Positions 1 through 9,189 of a stretch of 64,000 nucleotides of DNA are shown here, piece after piece; position 1 is the first letter of the stretch; every line of letters begins with the position of its first letter. Below the pieces are notes generated by a model. The model had not been told where the DNA came from. It ran no database searches and was given only the letters and a program-made list of their open reading frames with translations. The position numbers and the translations under genes were made by a program. Origin of the DNA: Konateibacter massiliensis (GTDB lineage: Bacteria; Bacillota; Clostridia; Lachnospirales; Lachnospiraceae); NCBI RefSeq assembly GCF_900184995.1, contig NZ_LT860099.1, forward strand, positions 1,266,269 through 1,330,268. The letters are read 5' to 3'.

Positions 1-62
1 TTGACCGGATATTCAAGAAAAACTTCTCTGTTACCCCGACAAAATACCGGCATGATTCCTCT

Positions 63-740
63 TTATTTGGATGGCATTAATCTCATAATTCTTCCTGCAA
101 ATTCATTGAAGTTTTGTGTTTGCAGCAACACTTTTCCCGGACCTGTCAGCTTCGTTAAAAACAGACCTTCTCCTCCAAGGAATATATTTTTGATACCTTT
201 TACCGTTTCGATTTCATAGCTGACACTTTTATCAAATGCCACTACGTTTCCTGTATCCACCTTGATTACTTCACCGGGTGCAAGTTCTTTTTCAATCAGG
301 TTTCCGTCAATTTCCAAAAATACAATTCCGTCTCCTGACATCTCCTGCAAAATAAATCCTTCCCCCCCAAACAAGCCTGCTGACAGCTTCTTTGTGAATG
401 TAACTGCTACATTGACACTTGGCTCTGCACACAGGAAAGCTCCCTTTTGACATATAATTCCGGCTTTTTGACGCAAATCAATCGGTACAATCTCTCCTGG
501 CACTGTCGAAGCAAATGCAACGGTTACACCGGAACGTTCTGCTACATAAGTTGCCATAAAAAGGGATTCTCCGGCAAACATTCTGCCAATTCCCTTCATG
601 AGTCCCCCCTTCAGATTTGTATCCATTGTGATTCCCTCTGTCATCCAAGCCATACCACCTGACTGGGTAAACATCGCTTCCCCGGCATCCATTGTCACTT
701 CCACTGCCGGCATAGTGGTTCCTAAAATCTCATATCTCAT
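63..740 (-). CDS. AIM24 / TIGR00266 family protein
   Basis: A 225-residue beta-rich protein of the AIM24/TIGR00266 family. It shows the family's N-terminal pattern (an MPAVEV-like strand, then AMFTQSGGMAWM near residues 20-32) and repeated glycine-rich turns such as GGEGFIL and GGEGLFL. No signal peptide or membrane segment is visible, so it is probably cytoplasmic or membrane-peripheral. Biochemical function of the family is not established. The start at 740 is preferred over an ATG 24 bases upstream because GGAGG sits seven bases before it and lies inside the longer frame. It is the last gene of the ABC/Ig-like cluster, 40 bases after the previous stop. Confidence 0.85.
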   Translation of the reverse strand: MRYEILGTTMPAVEVTMDAGEAMFTQSGGMAWMTEGITMDTNLKGGLMKGIGRMFAGESLFMATYVAERSGVTVAFASTVPGEIVPIDLRQKAGIICQKGAFLCAEPSVNVAVTFTKKLSAGLFGGEGFILQEMSGDGIVFLEIDGNLIEKELAPGEVIKVDTGNVVAFDKSVSYEIETVKGIKNIFLGGEGLFLTKLTGPGKVLLQTQNFNEFAGRIMRLMPSK

Positions 741-779
741 ACTCTTCCTCCATTCATAATTCATCTATTTTAATTATTG

Positions 780-1508
780 CTAATTAAAATCATATTGTGC
801 CACATAATAAATCTTCTTGATTGATGTCAAGTCGTAGTTTTTCACCAATACGTTACTTCCTGAAAATACGAAATCATAAGTCACATATTTTCCCGGATTT
901 ATCATAACAGTTGCTCCCGTCGAATCCTGAGTCAGTGCTGATAAATCGGTAAAGGTCTTTTCTGCAATGATAAGTCCTTCATCAGAACCATCCGGCACCG
1001 TCACCGCAAGCTTGACATTTGAAATGCTGCTGATTCGAAACGGCTTTCTGTTGTAAACACGGGCTGTATAGTGCAGCTGTCCATTTTTATAATATACCTT
1101 CATCGGATAAAAATGAATGTAGCCGCTTTCCAAACTTTTAAGCGACGGAGCGCTTTGCTTGAATTGGTTTGTTTTCACCTTCACCGTACACTTGTATGTC
1201 TTGCCGCTTACCTTGGCACTGATTTTTACGGTACCGCTTTTTATTCCGGTTACAACTCCGGTCGAGGACACGGTTGCCACCTTTGTATTGGAAGATTTCC
1301 AAGTCACCTTTTTCTTGGCAGAACTTCCTTTTACCTTCAATTTTACAGTCTTTCCCGTTAAAATAGTCGCACTTGTTTTATTTAATTTTACAGCCGCTTC
1401 CACGGTTGTGACAGATGTCACTGCCGGCAGTGCAGAAGGCACTGCAAGAGCCATTGCCAAACTCAAGGATAATGCCAGCATAAACCGTTTTAAACTCAAT
1501 CTTTTCAT
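780..1508 (-). CDS. Secreted protein with bacterial Ig-like (Big2) domain
   Basis: A 242-residue exported protein. Residues 1-40 form a signal peptide (basic MKRLSLKR, then a leucine/alanine-rich core). A Big2-type Ig-like domain follows at about 40-115, with the hallmark TWKSSNTKVATVSSTGVVTG motif. The C-terminal 120 residues are a second beta-rich region I do not recognise. No LPXTG or transmembrane anchor is visible, so it is probably secreted or wall-associated. The start at 1508 is supported by AGGAG 12 bases upstream. It overlaps nothing and follows the FtsX-type permease by 13 bases, suggesting it is co-transcribed with that transporter. Role is inferred only as cell-surface. Confidence 0.8.
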   Translation of the reverse strand: MKRLSLKRFMLALSLSLAMALAVPSALPAVTSVTTVEAAVKLNKTSATILTGKTVKLKVKGSSAKKKVTWKSSNTKVATVSSTGVVTGIKSGTVKISAKVSGKTYKCTVKVKTNQFKQSAPSLKSLESGYIHFYPMKVYYKNGQLHYTARVYNRKPFRISSISNVKLAVTVPDGSDEGLIIAEKTFTDLSALTQDSTGATVMINPGKYVTYDFVFSGSNVLVKNYDLTSIKKIYYVAQYDFN

Positions 1509-1521
1509 CCGTATCACTCTC

Positions 1522-2904
1522 CTATTCATTTCTGATTGCTGCCAAAGGACTTAATCTCATCGCACGAAGTGCCGGGAAAAAGCCTGCCACCATACCAACC
1601 AAAACCGCAAAAGCCAATGCTACAAACGGCAGCCATAACGGAATATAGGAAAGAGTTCCTCCGTCTCCGCCAAAGCCCATAAAACCGGATTGTATCTGGT
1701 TAACCAAAAACGATATAAAATAGCTGAGGATTATTCCAAAAAAACCGCCGATAAAGCCAATGAAGCCTGCTTCCACTAAAAACATGGTTCTGATATTTCC
1801 AAGTCCGCAGCCCAATACCTTGATAATTCCGATTTCTTTTGTACGCTCATAAATTGACATCATCATCGTATTTGCAATTCCGATTGCCGCAACAAAAAGA
1901 GAAACTGCTCCAATCCCCCCTAGTATTGCCTGAACGGACTGGTATTGCTTTTGCATTGTTTCCAGATATTCCGCATTGCTTGTTGCCTCATATCCCATAG
2001 CGATAATTTCTTTTTGCACCGCCGTCACATTATTCATATCATCCACCTGAACATAGGCTTGAGAATATTCAAATGTGCTGTAAGACTTTCCGCTCTTTGT
2101 ACTTGGCTGACCGGGTATCGCTTTTCCGCGAAATGCTTTCTGTAACTGAAGCTTTAACGCCTCAATGTCCACATAAGTACTCCACGAATAATCACCATAT
2201 TCTTCCAAATCCCCTGCCATTGTCGCATTATTGGAAACGATATATTTTTTTGGTGAAGCTCCCTCGCCATTTTGTGCATCATAATATGCATCTACATCAA
2301 AAATTACAAACAGAGGCTCATTGACAAGATCTATATCCGGAAGCTCACCTGTATCCCAATAGCTTTCTTCTGTTTTTCGGTTATAAAAATCGCTGATTAC
2401 CTGATTTCCAAAAACGAATTTCAGGTCCTCTCCCTCTTCGGGAAGTGTTCCCTCTTCCAATGAAATTTTCAGAGTCTTTAACGCCTCCGCAGACATTCCT
2501 GTAATATTTAAGTAGCCCTCATAGATGCCTTGCCGTGCAATTGCCGTAGCGTTTAAAATAGGGGAAGCAACCACAACATGCTCTATTTTCCCAATATCCG
2601 CAACTGCTTCATCATCCAGTTTCAGGGTATCTGTCACTGCCGTATCTTCTCCCTCCACACTGCTTGCCTTTAATGCAGCACTGCTCATAGTCTGACTGTC
2701 TCCGCTGTAATATACGTTGATGGTAGTAAGACCCCCGGATTCTTGTATCTGCTCCATCGTTGATTTATTCAAGCCAAATCCCAGTGACAGCATTACCACA
2801 ATGGAAGCCGTTCCGATTATTACACCCAGCACGGTAAGTACCGTTCTAAGCTTTCTCCTCCATAAATTAGAAGCGCTCATTTGAATCAAATCAAGAAATT
2901 TCAT
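1522..2904 (-). CDS. MacB-like ABC transporter permease (FtsX family)
   Basis: A 460-residue permease with MacB/FtsX topology. One N-terminal helix follows the RRKLRTVLTVLGVIIG motif (about 12-40). A large extracytoplasmic domain spans about 45-325, and three C-terminal helices end in the family signature LRAMRLSPLAAIRNE. The ERTKEIGIIKVLG coupling segment lies between helices two and three. Proteins of this type usually act as mechanotransducers or lipoprotein/peptide exporters rather than bulk importers. Its ATPase is the gene at 4422-5162, separated by the membrane-anchored CARDB-like protein. The start at 2904 (MKFLDL) overlaps the upstream stop by 14 bases and has GAGG about 10 bases before it. 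Confidence 0.9.
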   Translation of the reverse strand: MKFLDLIQMSASNLWRRKLRTVLTVLGVIIGTASIVVMLSLGFGLNKSTMEQIQESGGLTTINVYYSGDSQTMSSAALKASSVEGEDTAVTDTLKLDDEAVADIGKIEHVVVASPILNATAIARQGIYEGYLNITGMSAEALKTLKISLEEGTLPEEGEDLKFVFGNQVISDFYNRKTEESYWDTGELPDIDLVNEPLFVIFDVDAYYDAQNGEGASPKKYIVSNNATMAGDLEEYGDYSWSTYVDIEALKLQLQKAFRGKAIPGQPSTKSGKSYSTFEYSQAYVQVDDMNNVTAVQKEIIAMGYEATSNAEYLETMQKQYQSVQAILGGIGAVSLFVAAIGIANTMMMSIYERTKEIGIIKVLGCGLGNIRTMFLVEAGFIGFIGGFFGIILSYFISFLVNQIQSGFMGFGGDGGTLSYIPLWLPFVALAFAVLVGMVAGFFPALRAMRLSPLAAIRNE

Positions 2905-4438
2905 CGTCATCATCCTCAATGTCATCTAGCAGTTCATTTTCCAGCACGTCTTTTTTCTTCTTTTTTCTTATGTAAAAGAAGGTACCTGCACCTGCGCCTG
3001 CTGCCACAATTACAATCACTGCAATAATCCATACCGGAAAGGAGCTTTCCTCTTCATAATCCTCGCCCTCAAAATCCATATCCATATCATCTATTATCTC
3101 GGTTTCTGCCGATACCATCAGGTCCAGGCTGCGTTCAACCGTCGTAGCATTTCCTGCTTCATCCTCATAGGTGATAAGGATTTTTACTGCACCCTCATCC
3201 TCCGTTGCCGCCGCACCTGTCAACATAGCGTCTACATTGCCTGTCTCACCTATATTGATCTTTCCTACAAAGGTATCTCCGCCTGTTACGGAATCAGCCT
3301 CAAATTTAACTGAGACATTATACATCGTTGTCTTACCGGTGTTATAAATGCTAAACATAACATTGCTCTCCGAACCAACCTCTATGCTTGCAGGCATAAT
3401 CTCCGGATCACTCATTTCAAATTTTGCTTCCTGAATTACAGGAATAGAAACATTGGCATCTGACGTGTACTGGTTGTAGGATTCGTCTTCATAATCCATC
3501 TTAACACTCAATACATATGGCTTCTGCGTTAAACTTGCCTTTGCATTCATTTCTATCGAGATATCCTTTGTTTCCCCTTTACCGATGCTGTCAATAAAAA
3601 TGGTGCTGGAGCCTGCTTTCGGAAGAAAAGCTTCCGTCACTGCATTTTCATCTGTTCCGTCCGTTGCTGCCTCCAAATCACATTTTATATTTGATATTGC
3701 TGTATTTTGAGAGGTATTCTGAATATGCAATGTCAATGTAAAATCCTCTCCGGCACGCACATCCTCCGGTGAAGTGGAAAAACCTGTCACGATGACTCTC
3801 GGCACAGAAACCGCATCCGAATTGCCTGCTGCTCCTTTTTTACCGATTGCCTTCACATAAGTTGTTATCGTAGCCGTTTCCTCTGTTCCGTTGGCATTTT
3901 TAAAAATGGCTTCAAAATTAATTGCATAATATCCGGTACTGATATCATCTCTTGCCGTGAACGTGTAGGTTACCTCCTGACGTCTCTCCAACGGGTCACT
4001 ATTATAGCTTGAACCTAAAAGCTCTGTCAGTTCCACTGCATAACCGGTCTTTTCAATCTCAAACGGAAACGATGCTGTATCCGTCGCGATAACAGGACTG
4101 ATGATAACATCCGTTATTGTGTATTTGTCCATATTTACCAACGGAAGCACAATGTTTACCTTCTGTCCGTAGGTAACGGTTGGAATCTTCCAGTTATCCG
4201 CAAGCATAATTTTGGAATTTACGCTTGCCGTATCTGAATCTGAATCCGTGTCATCTGTGTCCGTATCTGCATCCGCATCGCTGTCTGTATCCTCGCTATC
4301 GCTTGACGTAGCAGAACTACTGCTCGTGTCTTGGTCAATGGAACTTGAATCATTAATTTCCGTCGCATGTACAGGTATCGGATAAAGCATAACAACACAA
4401 CACATAAATAATAGCAATAATTTACTTAACTTCTTCAT
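2891..4438 (-). CDS. Membrane-anchored CARDB/NEW3-like accessory protein of the ABC module
   Basis: A 515-residue exported protein. It has a signal peptide (1-26), then a long Ser/Asp/Thr-rich linker (about 30-75) of SDSEDTDSDADAD type. Three or four beta-sandwich repeats of CARDB/NEW3 character follow (about 80-450), with recurring VIVTGFSTSPEDVRAGEDF- and ASIEVGSESNVMFSIYNTGK-like strands. A C-terminal helix (about 463-487) is followed by a lysine cluster and an acidic tail, giving an outside-facing body anchored at the C-terminus. Placement between ATPase and permease genes with overlaps on both sides implies a dedicated partner. The first in-frame codon is TTG; the ATG right after it, nine bases from GGAGG, is the better start. 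Confidence 0.8.
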   Translation of the reverse strand: MKKLSKLLLLFMCCVVMLYPIPVHATEINDSSSIDQDTSSSSATSSDSEDTDSDADADTDTDDTDSDSDTASVNSKIMLADNWKIPTVTYGQKVNIVLPLVNMDKYTITDVIISPVIATDTASFPFEIEKTGYAVELTELLGSSYNSDPLERRQEVTYTFTARDDISTGYYAINFEAIFKNANGTEETATITTYVKAIGKKGAAGNSDAVSVPRVIVTGFSTSPEDVRAGEDFTLTLHIQNTSQNTAISNIKCDLEAATDGTDENAVTEAFLPKAGSSTIFIDSIGKGETKDISIEMNAKASLTQKPYVLSVKMDYEDESYNQYTSDANVSIPVIQEAKFEMSDPEIMPASIEVGSESNVMFSIYNTGKTTMYNVSVKFEADSVTGGDTFVGKINIGETGNVDAMLTGAAATEDEGAVKILITYEDEAGNATTVERSLDLMVSAETEIIDDMDMDFEGEDYEEESSFPVWIIAVIVIVAAGAGAGTFFYIRKKKKKDVLENELLDDIEDDDDEIS

Positions 4439-5162
4439 CAATTTGTTCCTCCAAATTTTGAGCTGTTTCCTCTATTTTAACTATTTTTCCGTCACGGATA
4501 TGAAAAATCCGGTCAGCAAACCCCGCTAAATGATTGTCGTGAGTAACCATAACCAACGTCTTATTTTGCTCTTTGACAATTTTCTTCATCAACTCCATTA
4601 CCTCTGCCGAGGTATTGGAATCTAAGTTTCCTGTCGGCTCATCCGCAAAAATAATATCCGGTTCAACCACAAGCGCTCTTGCTACACCAACTCTTTGCTG
4701 CTGGCCGCCTGACATTTGCATCGGCTTATGCTTCTTGTGTTCAGATAACCCCACCAAATCAAGCATTTCCTCCGCCTTTTTGAGCCTCGCCTTTCTGTCT
4801 GTTCCCCGAAAGGTAAGAGGGAGGGCAACGTTTTCCTCAGCATTCATAGTCGGAAGCAGATTAAAGGACTGAAAAATAAATCCTACCCTCTCCCGACGAA
4901 ATTTTACCAGTTGGTTTTCATTCAGCTTTTCGATATGTCTGCCTGCAATGACAATCTTTCCCTTTGTCGGCTTCTCCAAGCCTGCAAGCATATTTAAAAG
5001 AGTGGACTTACCGGAACCTGAGGTTCCTACAATAGAGCAAAACTCACCTCGATAAATATTTAAATCAACTCCGTTTAATGCAAACACCTTATTTTGACCG
5101 ATGGAATATACTTTATATAAATTCCGTACTTGAATAACCGGCTTTTTTTTCTTCTCTTCCAA
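4422..5162 (-). CDS. ABC transporter ATP-binding protein (MacB/LolD type)
   Basis: A 246-residue nucleotide-binding subunit. The Walker A is GTSGSGKST (about residue 47), the signature MSGGQQQRVGVARAL and the Walker B IIFADEPTGNLD, with the H-loop in VMVTHD. The sequence closely follows the LolD/MacB/SalX group that pairs with FtsX-type permeases. An ATG at 5180 contains the Shine-Dalgarno sequence itself (AAAGGAGGAGG), so translation probably begins at the TTG at 5162, six bases beyond it. It is the first gene of the transporter cluster and overlaps the accessory protein by 17 bases. Confidence 0.93.
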   Translation of the reverse strand: MEEKKKKPVIQVRNLYKVYSIGQNKVFALNGVDLNIYRGEFCSIVGTSGSGKSTLLNMLAGLEKPTKGKIVIAGRHIEKLNENQLVKFRRERVGFIFQSFNLLPTMNAEENVALPLTFRGTDRKARLKKAEEMLDLVGLSEHKKHKPMQMSGGQQQRVGVARALVVEPDIIFADEPTGNLDSNTSAEVMELMKKIVKEQNKTLVMVTHDNHLAGFADRIFHIRDGKIVKIEETAQNLEEQIDEEVK

Positions 5163-5203
5163 TACTCCTCCTCCTTTCATCCGCCTGACTTTCTGCTTCT
5201 TTT

Positions 5204-6250
5204 CTATCTCAATTCACCATGCTCCAAACTTTTTGGAAGCTCCCACTCCGAAAACAGTCTCTCATACTCCACCTGCTGTTCCGGGTTCTGCAGAATTTCA
5301 TAAATCTCTGCCAGACGCTTCAGCGGATAATCTCCCGCATAATGAATGTTTAATTCGCATTCGGTTTCAAAGGCGGCATTGTAAAACCAGATTGCTGCCT
5401 CATTATAATCCTTTTCTTTAAAAAAATACTCGCCAAGCTCATAACACACCTCGGCACTTGCACCGTCTCCGGCAAAATTTTTCAGACTGCTTTTTAAAAG
5501 CAAATTGTGATTTCTCGTCAGTCTGGCACATTTAGTCAGCACACACTGTGCCGCCTTTAGTTCCTCCGCACTTCTTATTTCATTTTCCGCAGCGCACACA
5601 AAATAGCTCTCTGCCTCCAAAAAGTCCTTATCCTGACCTGCAATAAACAGCTCCTTCGCATACATAATAAAAAGCTTCTTTGAGAGTCTGTGTCCATCCT
5701 TAATCACTTTCAAAATATGGCTAAAATCACGTTCTGCATGGGATTTTAGCGGCATGTGGATAATCTCAATCTCACTGTCATAAATAACAGGTTCTAAGTT
5801 GACCGTTTCATGAATCGGATTAATCCATGCAAATTCCCTAAGCCGCTTAAACAGCTTAGGACGATATTCCGTTTCAAAATTATATGTAGTACCATACTGA
5901 AGCTGATTCGTATATTTCATCTGAACAATCTCAACCTCAAAAAGCATCGCTCTTTTTAATTGAAAAAACCGTTCTATGTTTACCCCATCAATCACCTCAT
6001 CGGCGTCGGCTGTATAAATATAATCCATCGAAGCCTTGGAAAAGGAGAAATTTCTTGCATGCGCAAAATCGTTCTGCCATTCATAATCAAAAATTTTGTC
6101 CGTATAATACGAAGCAATTTCTTTTGTCCTATCTGTCGAGCCGGTGTCTATAATAATAATCTCATCGGCAATCGGCTTTAACGATTCCAAGCACCTTGCC
6201 AGTACTTCTTCCTCATTTTTTACGATCATACATACGCTTATTGTTATCAT
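5204..6250 (-). CDS. Glycosyltransferase family 2 with C-terminal TPR-like region
   Basis: A 348-residue protein with a GT-A fold catalytic domain. It shows the N-terminal SVCMIVKNEEEVLARCLES motif, the IIDTGSTDRT nucleotide-binding turn and a DAD metal motif in YTADADEVI (about 85-92). From about residue 180 the sequence becomes a helical repeat region (YELGEYFFKEKDYNEAAIWFYNAA is TPR-like). This architecture is common in SunS-like and TPR-linked GT2 proteins of Firmicutes. The acceptor is unknown. Start 6250 (MITISV) has GGGGATAAGG immediately upstream. It lies 41 bases upstream of the ABC ATPase start and may share its transcript. Confidence 0.88.
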   Translation of the reverse strand: MITISVCMIVKNEEEVLARCLESLKPIADEIIIIDTGSTDRTKEIASYYTDKIFDYEWQNDFAHARNFSFSKASMDYIYTADADEVIDGVNIERFFQLKRAMLFEVEIVQMKYTNQLQYGTTYNFETEYRPKLFKRLREFAWINPIHETVNLEPVIYDSEIEIIHMPLKSHAERDFSHILKVIKDGHRLSKKLFIMYAKELFIAGQDKDFLEAESYFVCAAENEIRSAEELKAAQCVLTKCARLTRNHNLLLKSSLKNFAGDGASAEVCYELGEYFFKEKDYNEAAIWFYNAAFETECELNIHYAGDYPLKRLAEIYEILQNPEQQVEYERLFSEWELPKSLEHGELR

Positions 6251-6297
6251 CCTTATCCCCTTTTGGTACATTCATAATACTCCTACAAAGCAAGCAA

Positions 6298-6319
6298 AGA
6301 GTCTGACTCGTCAGACTCT
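6298..6319 (-). terminator. Probable rho-independent terminator after glyA
   Basis: A perfect nine-base-pair stem (AGAGTCTGA / TCAGACTCT) with a four-base loop lies 19 bases past the glyA stop. On the minus strand it is followed by a pyrimidine-rich TTTGCTTGCTTTG stretch rather than a pure T run, so termination may be partial. Confidence 0.6.
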
Positions 6320-6337
6320 CGCACCCAAATGTTTCTA

Positions 6338-7576
6338 TTATTCCAACGGATATTTAGCCGTTAAACCTTGGATTAATTCCTTTGCCTCTGCTGCCTTTTC
6401 TTCTTTTCCGTTAATCATCAACGCGATTGCTTCTGCAACGACATCCATATCCTCTGCGTTTAAGCCTCTGGAGGTAACCGCAGGTGTTCCTAGCCTGATA
6501 CCGCTTGTCACAAATGGTGACTGAGGATCGTTTGGAATTGTATTCTTATTACATGTAATATTTGCCAAATCAAGGAGCTTTTCTGCTTCTTTTCCGGTCA
6601 AGCCTGTGCTTGTCAAATCTACAAGCATCAAATGGTTGTCCGTTCCGCCTGAAACAATTTTAATGCCTCTGCTTATCAACCCTTTTGACAGTGCCTGTGC
6701 ATTGTCGATAATGCCCTGCTGATATACCTTGAAGCTGTCATCAAGCGCTTCTTTAAAGCAAACTGCCTTTGCTGCAATCACATGCATAAGCGGACCACCC
6801 TGAATTCCCGGGAAAATAGCCTTGTTAAAGTTAAACTGCTTTGCTGCCTCTTCATTTGCAAGAATCAAACCGCCTCTTGGTCCTCTTAAGGTCTTATGTG
6901 TTGTGGTTGTTACAACATGCGCATATGGAATTGGGCTTGGATGGAGACCTGCTGCTACCAGTCCGGCAATGTGTGCCATATCCACCATGAGGTAAGCTCC
7001 CACTTCATCTGCAACCTCTCTGAATTTCTTGAAATCTATCGTGCGGGCATAAGCACTTGCTCCCGCAACAATAAGCTTTGGCTTTGCTTCAAGAGCAATC
7101 TCTCTCAATTTATCATAATCGATAAAACCATCATCATTCACTCCATAAGGAACAATCTTAAAATAGCTTCCTGACATATTAACCGGGCTTCCGTGGGTTA
7201 AATGTCCGCCATGATCTAAGTTCATTCCCATCACCGTATCACCCGGCTTTAACATAGCGAAGAATACTGCCATATTTGCCTGTGCACCGGAATGAGGCTG
7301 TACATTGGCATAGTCACATCCAAATAGCTCCTTGGCTCTCTCAATTGCAAGATTTTCAACTACGTCCACACATTCGCAGCCGCCGTAATATCTCTTGCCC
7401 GGATAGCCTTCTGCATATTTATTAGTCAATGGGCTTCCCATTGTCGCCATAACTGCCTTGCTTACCCAGTTTTCTGAAGCAATCAGCTCAATATGGCTGT
7501 TTTGTCTCTCCATCTCGGAACTAATCGCATCAGCCACTGCCACATCAGCTTTTTTGATTTCATCGAAAGAATACAT
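6338..7576 (-). CDS. glyA: Serine hydroxymethyltransferase
   Basis: A 412-residue PLP enzyme that interconverts serine plus tetrahydrofolate with glycine plus methylene-tetrahydrofolate in the cytoplasm. Landmarks are the N-terminal [14 protein letters not shown], the [15 protein letters not shown] substrate loop, [14 protein letters not shown], and the Schiff-base lysine in [16 protein letters not shown] (about 225-240). Length and motifs are normal for bacterial GlyA. The start is fixed by AGGAGG seven bases upstream. It appears monocistronic: a sigma-A-like promoter lies 34 bases upstream and a terminator follows. Confidence 0.98.
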   Translation of the reverse strand: MYSFDEIKKADVAVADAISSEMERQNSHIELIASENWVSKAVMATMGSPLTNKYAEGYPGKRYYGGCECVDVVENLAIERAKELFGCDYANVQPHSGAQANMAVFFAMLKPGDTVMGMNLDHGGHLTHGSPVNMSGSYFKIVPYGVNDDGFIDYDKLREIALEAKPKLIVAGASAYARTIDFKKFREVADEVGAYLMVDMAHIAGLVAAGLHPSPIPYAHVVTTTTHKTLRGPRGGLILANEEAAKQFNFNKAIFPGIQGGPLMHVIAAKAVCFKEALDDSFKVYQQGIIDNAQALSKGLISRGIKIVSGGTDNHLMLVDLTSTGLTGKEAEKLLDLANITCNKNTIPNDPQSPFVTSGIRLGTPAVTSRGLNAEDMDVVAEAIALMINGKEEKAAEAKELIQGLTAKYPLE

Positions 7577-7609
7577 TTACTTACCTCCTAATATTTCACT
7601 TTATGAATT

Positions 7610-7652
7610 ATTATACTCTATAACTTTGTTCTTGACAACGATAAAGTTATAG
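7610..7652 (-). promoter_or_regulatory. glyA promoter with overlapping inverted repeat
   Basis: On the minus strand TTGTCA (7633-7638) and TATAAT (7610-7615) are separated by exactly 17 bases, a near-consensus housekeeping promoter just upstream of glyA. A perfect 10-base inverted repeat, CTATAACTTT (7618-7627) and AAAGTTATAG (7643-7652), brackets the -35 with 15 bases between arms. Its position suggests an operator; it could alternatively be a weak hairpin after spoVAD. The cognate regulator is not identifiable. Confidence 0.7.
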
Positions 7653-7662
7653 GTACTTTGCC

Positions 7663-8676
7663 TCACTCACTCCTTTCAATCACAACTCCGTGCGCAATCC
7701 CCGGCACACTCTGCCCCTCGTTATAGCTTACTGTAGAGAGCAAAGCTCCTGTTGGGACAAACAATATTTTATTCATTCTTGCTTCCTCTAGCTCCTTTAG
7801 CAGATAGGCACTCAATGTGGTGGCGGAACAGCCACAGCCGCTTCCCCCTGCATGAGTATCCTGGGCATCCTGATCAAAAATTTCTTTGCCGCAGTCCATG
7901 TGCTGCTTCGTGATATCAAATCCCTTCTCTTTTAATAAGTCAATCAAAATATCGCTTCCGATATACCCCAAATCTCCTGTTACAATCTTATCGTACTCCT
8001 CCGGCTGAATATTAAAATCCATAAAATTCTGATAGATTGTATCACATGCCGCCGGAGCCATCGCCGCTCCCATATTCATCGAATCCTTGATGCCAAAGTC
8101 GATAATTTTTCCGGTTGTGATGCCGCTTATTTTAACATTGCTTTTCTGCGTTCCGACTACAAAGGCGGCACTTCCCGTCACTGTCCAGCTTGCAGCAAGC
8201 GGACGCTGATTTCCGTATTCAAGCGGATAGCGAAACTCCTTTTCTGCACTGGCAAAATGGCTGGAGGTCACAGCTAACACATAATCTGCATAGCCTGCCG
8301 CCACCGTCATTGCGGCAAGGGAAAGTGATTCTCCTGCCGTGGAACAAGCTCCGTACAGTCCAAAGAGCGGAACGTTTAAATCCATAAGTCCGAAGGAGGT
8401 GGCGATTGCCTGTCCCAGCAAATCACCTGCAAAAATATATCTGATTTGCTCCTTCGTCAGCTTTGCACTGTTGATTGCCCATAGTGCCGAATTTTTCTGC
8501 ATGGTGCTTTCCGCCGCTTCCCATGTTTCCTCACCAAATAAGTCATCATCTCCCACCACGTCAAACAGCTTGCCAAGAGGACCTTCTCCCTCTTTTTTAC
8601 CGACAATATTTCCGGTTGACATAATGTAGGGAGGTGTTTCAAACTGAATACTTTGCATTCCGATTAGTTCTGTCAT
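7663..8676 (-). CDS. spoVAD: Stage V sporulation protein AD
   Basis: A 337-residue thiolase-fold protein of the SpoVA complex, which moves dipicolinic acid across the inner forespore membrane. Family features seen are FETPPYIMSTGNIVGKKEGEGPLG at the N-terminus, FGLYGACSTAGESLSLAAM (the thiolase-like cysteine region, about 105-125) and the C-terminal HAGGSGCGCSATTLSAYLL. Length matches the family. The start has AGGAGGAAGG directly upstream. It is the last gene of the spoIIA-spoVA cluster here; no spoVAE follows, since the next element downstream is the glyA promoter. Confidence 0.96.
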   Translation of the reverse strand: MTELIGMQSIQFETPPYIMSTGNIVGKKEGEGPLGKLFDVVGDDDLFGEETWEAAESTMQKNSALWAINSAKLTKEQIRYIFAGDLLGQAIATSFGLMDLNVPLFGLYGACSTAGESLSLAAMTVAAGYADYVLAVTSSHFASAEKEFRYPLEYGNQRPLAASWTVTGSAAFVVGTQKSNVKISGITTGKIIDFGIKDSMNMGAAMAPAACDTIYQNFMDFNIQPEEYDKIVTGDLGYIGSDILIDLLKEKGFDITKQHMDCGKEIFDQDAQDTHAGGSGCGCSATTLSAYLLKELEEARMNKILFVPTGALLSTVSYNEGQSVPGIAHGVVIERSE

Positions 8677-8686
8677 ACCCTTCCTC

Positions 8687-9142
8687 CTATATAATTCCTA
8701 TCTTCAAAATAACATAATAGATAAAGCCCAAAAGTGCCGATGTGCAAATTCCGTACAGGATAACCGGCCCTGCAATTGTAAAAATTTTGCAGCCGATTCC
8801 AAATACCTGTCCCTCCTTCTTAAATTCAATTGCAGGTGCCGCAACAGAATTGGCAAAGCCCGTAATCGGAACCAGAGCGCCCGCTCCTCCGAACTTGGCT
8901 ATCTTCGGAAAGATATTAAATCCCGTGAGCACCACGCTCAGCAAAATCAAAATCAAGGTGCACCAAGACCCCGCTGCTTTTTCATCCATGCCGCCCGCCA
9001 TACAAAAATTAATAATCGCCTGCCCGATGACGCATATAATTCCTCCGGTGATAAATGCTTTCAGCATATTGAGAGGGAGATTATGTGTCGGTGTCACCTG
9101 CTTCACATATTCGTTATACTCTTTCTTCTTTTTTTCGTCCAT
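8687..9142 (-). CDS. spoVAC: Stage V sporulation protein AC
   Basis: A 151-residue membrane protein, the putative mechanosensitive channel subunit of the SpoVA dipicolinate machinery. It shows the family motif TPTHNLPLNMLKAFITGGIICVIGQ (residues about 17-41) followed by about four membrane segments, including GAGALVPITGFANSVAAPAIEFKKEG, the most conserved part of SpoVAC. The N-terminus is lysine-rich and cytoplasmic. An AAGGAG site sits seven bases upstream of the ATG. It lies 10 bases before spoVAD and 47 bases after spoVAB. Confidence 0.96.
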   Translation of the reverse strand: MDEKKKKEYNEYVKQVTPTHNLPLNMLKAFITGGIICVIGQAIINFCMAGGMDEKAAGSWCTLILILLSVVLTGFNIFPKIAKFGGAGALVPITGFANSVAAPAIEFKKEGQVFGIGCKIFTIAGPVILYGICTSALLGFIYYVILKIGII

Positions 9143-9189
9143 CGCTGTCTCCTTTATTATTTTCTTTGTGCAAGTATGCAGTCATTTTT

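Noticed and set aside
1-62. Coding region at the left edge
   Set aside because: The open plus-strand frame overlaps the AIM24 gene and has no ribosome site; bases 1-62 hold no recognisable feature.
7577-7662. Glycine riboswitch upstream of glyA
   Set aside because: The leader is at most about 30 bases after the predicted start of transcription, too short for a riboswitch.
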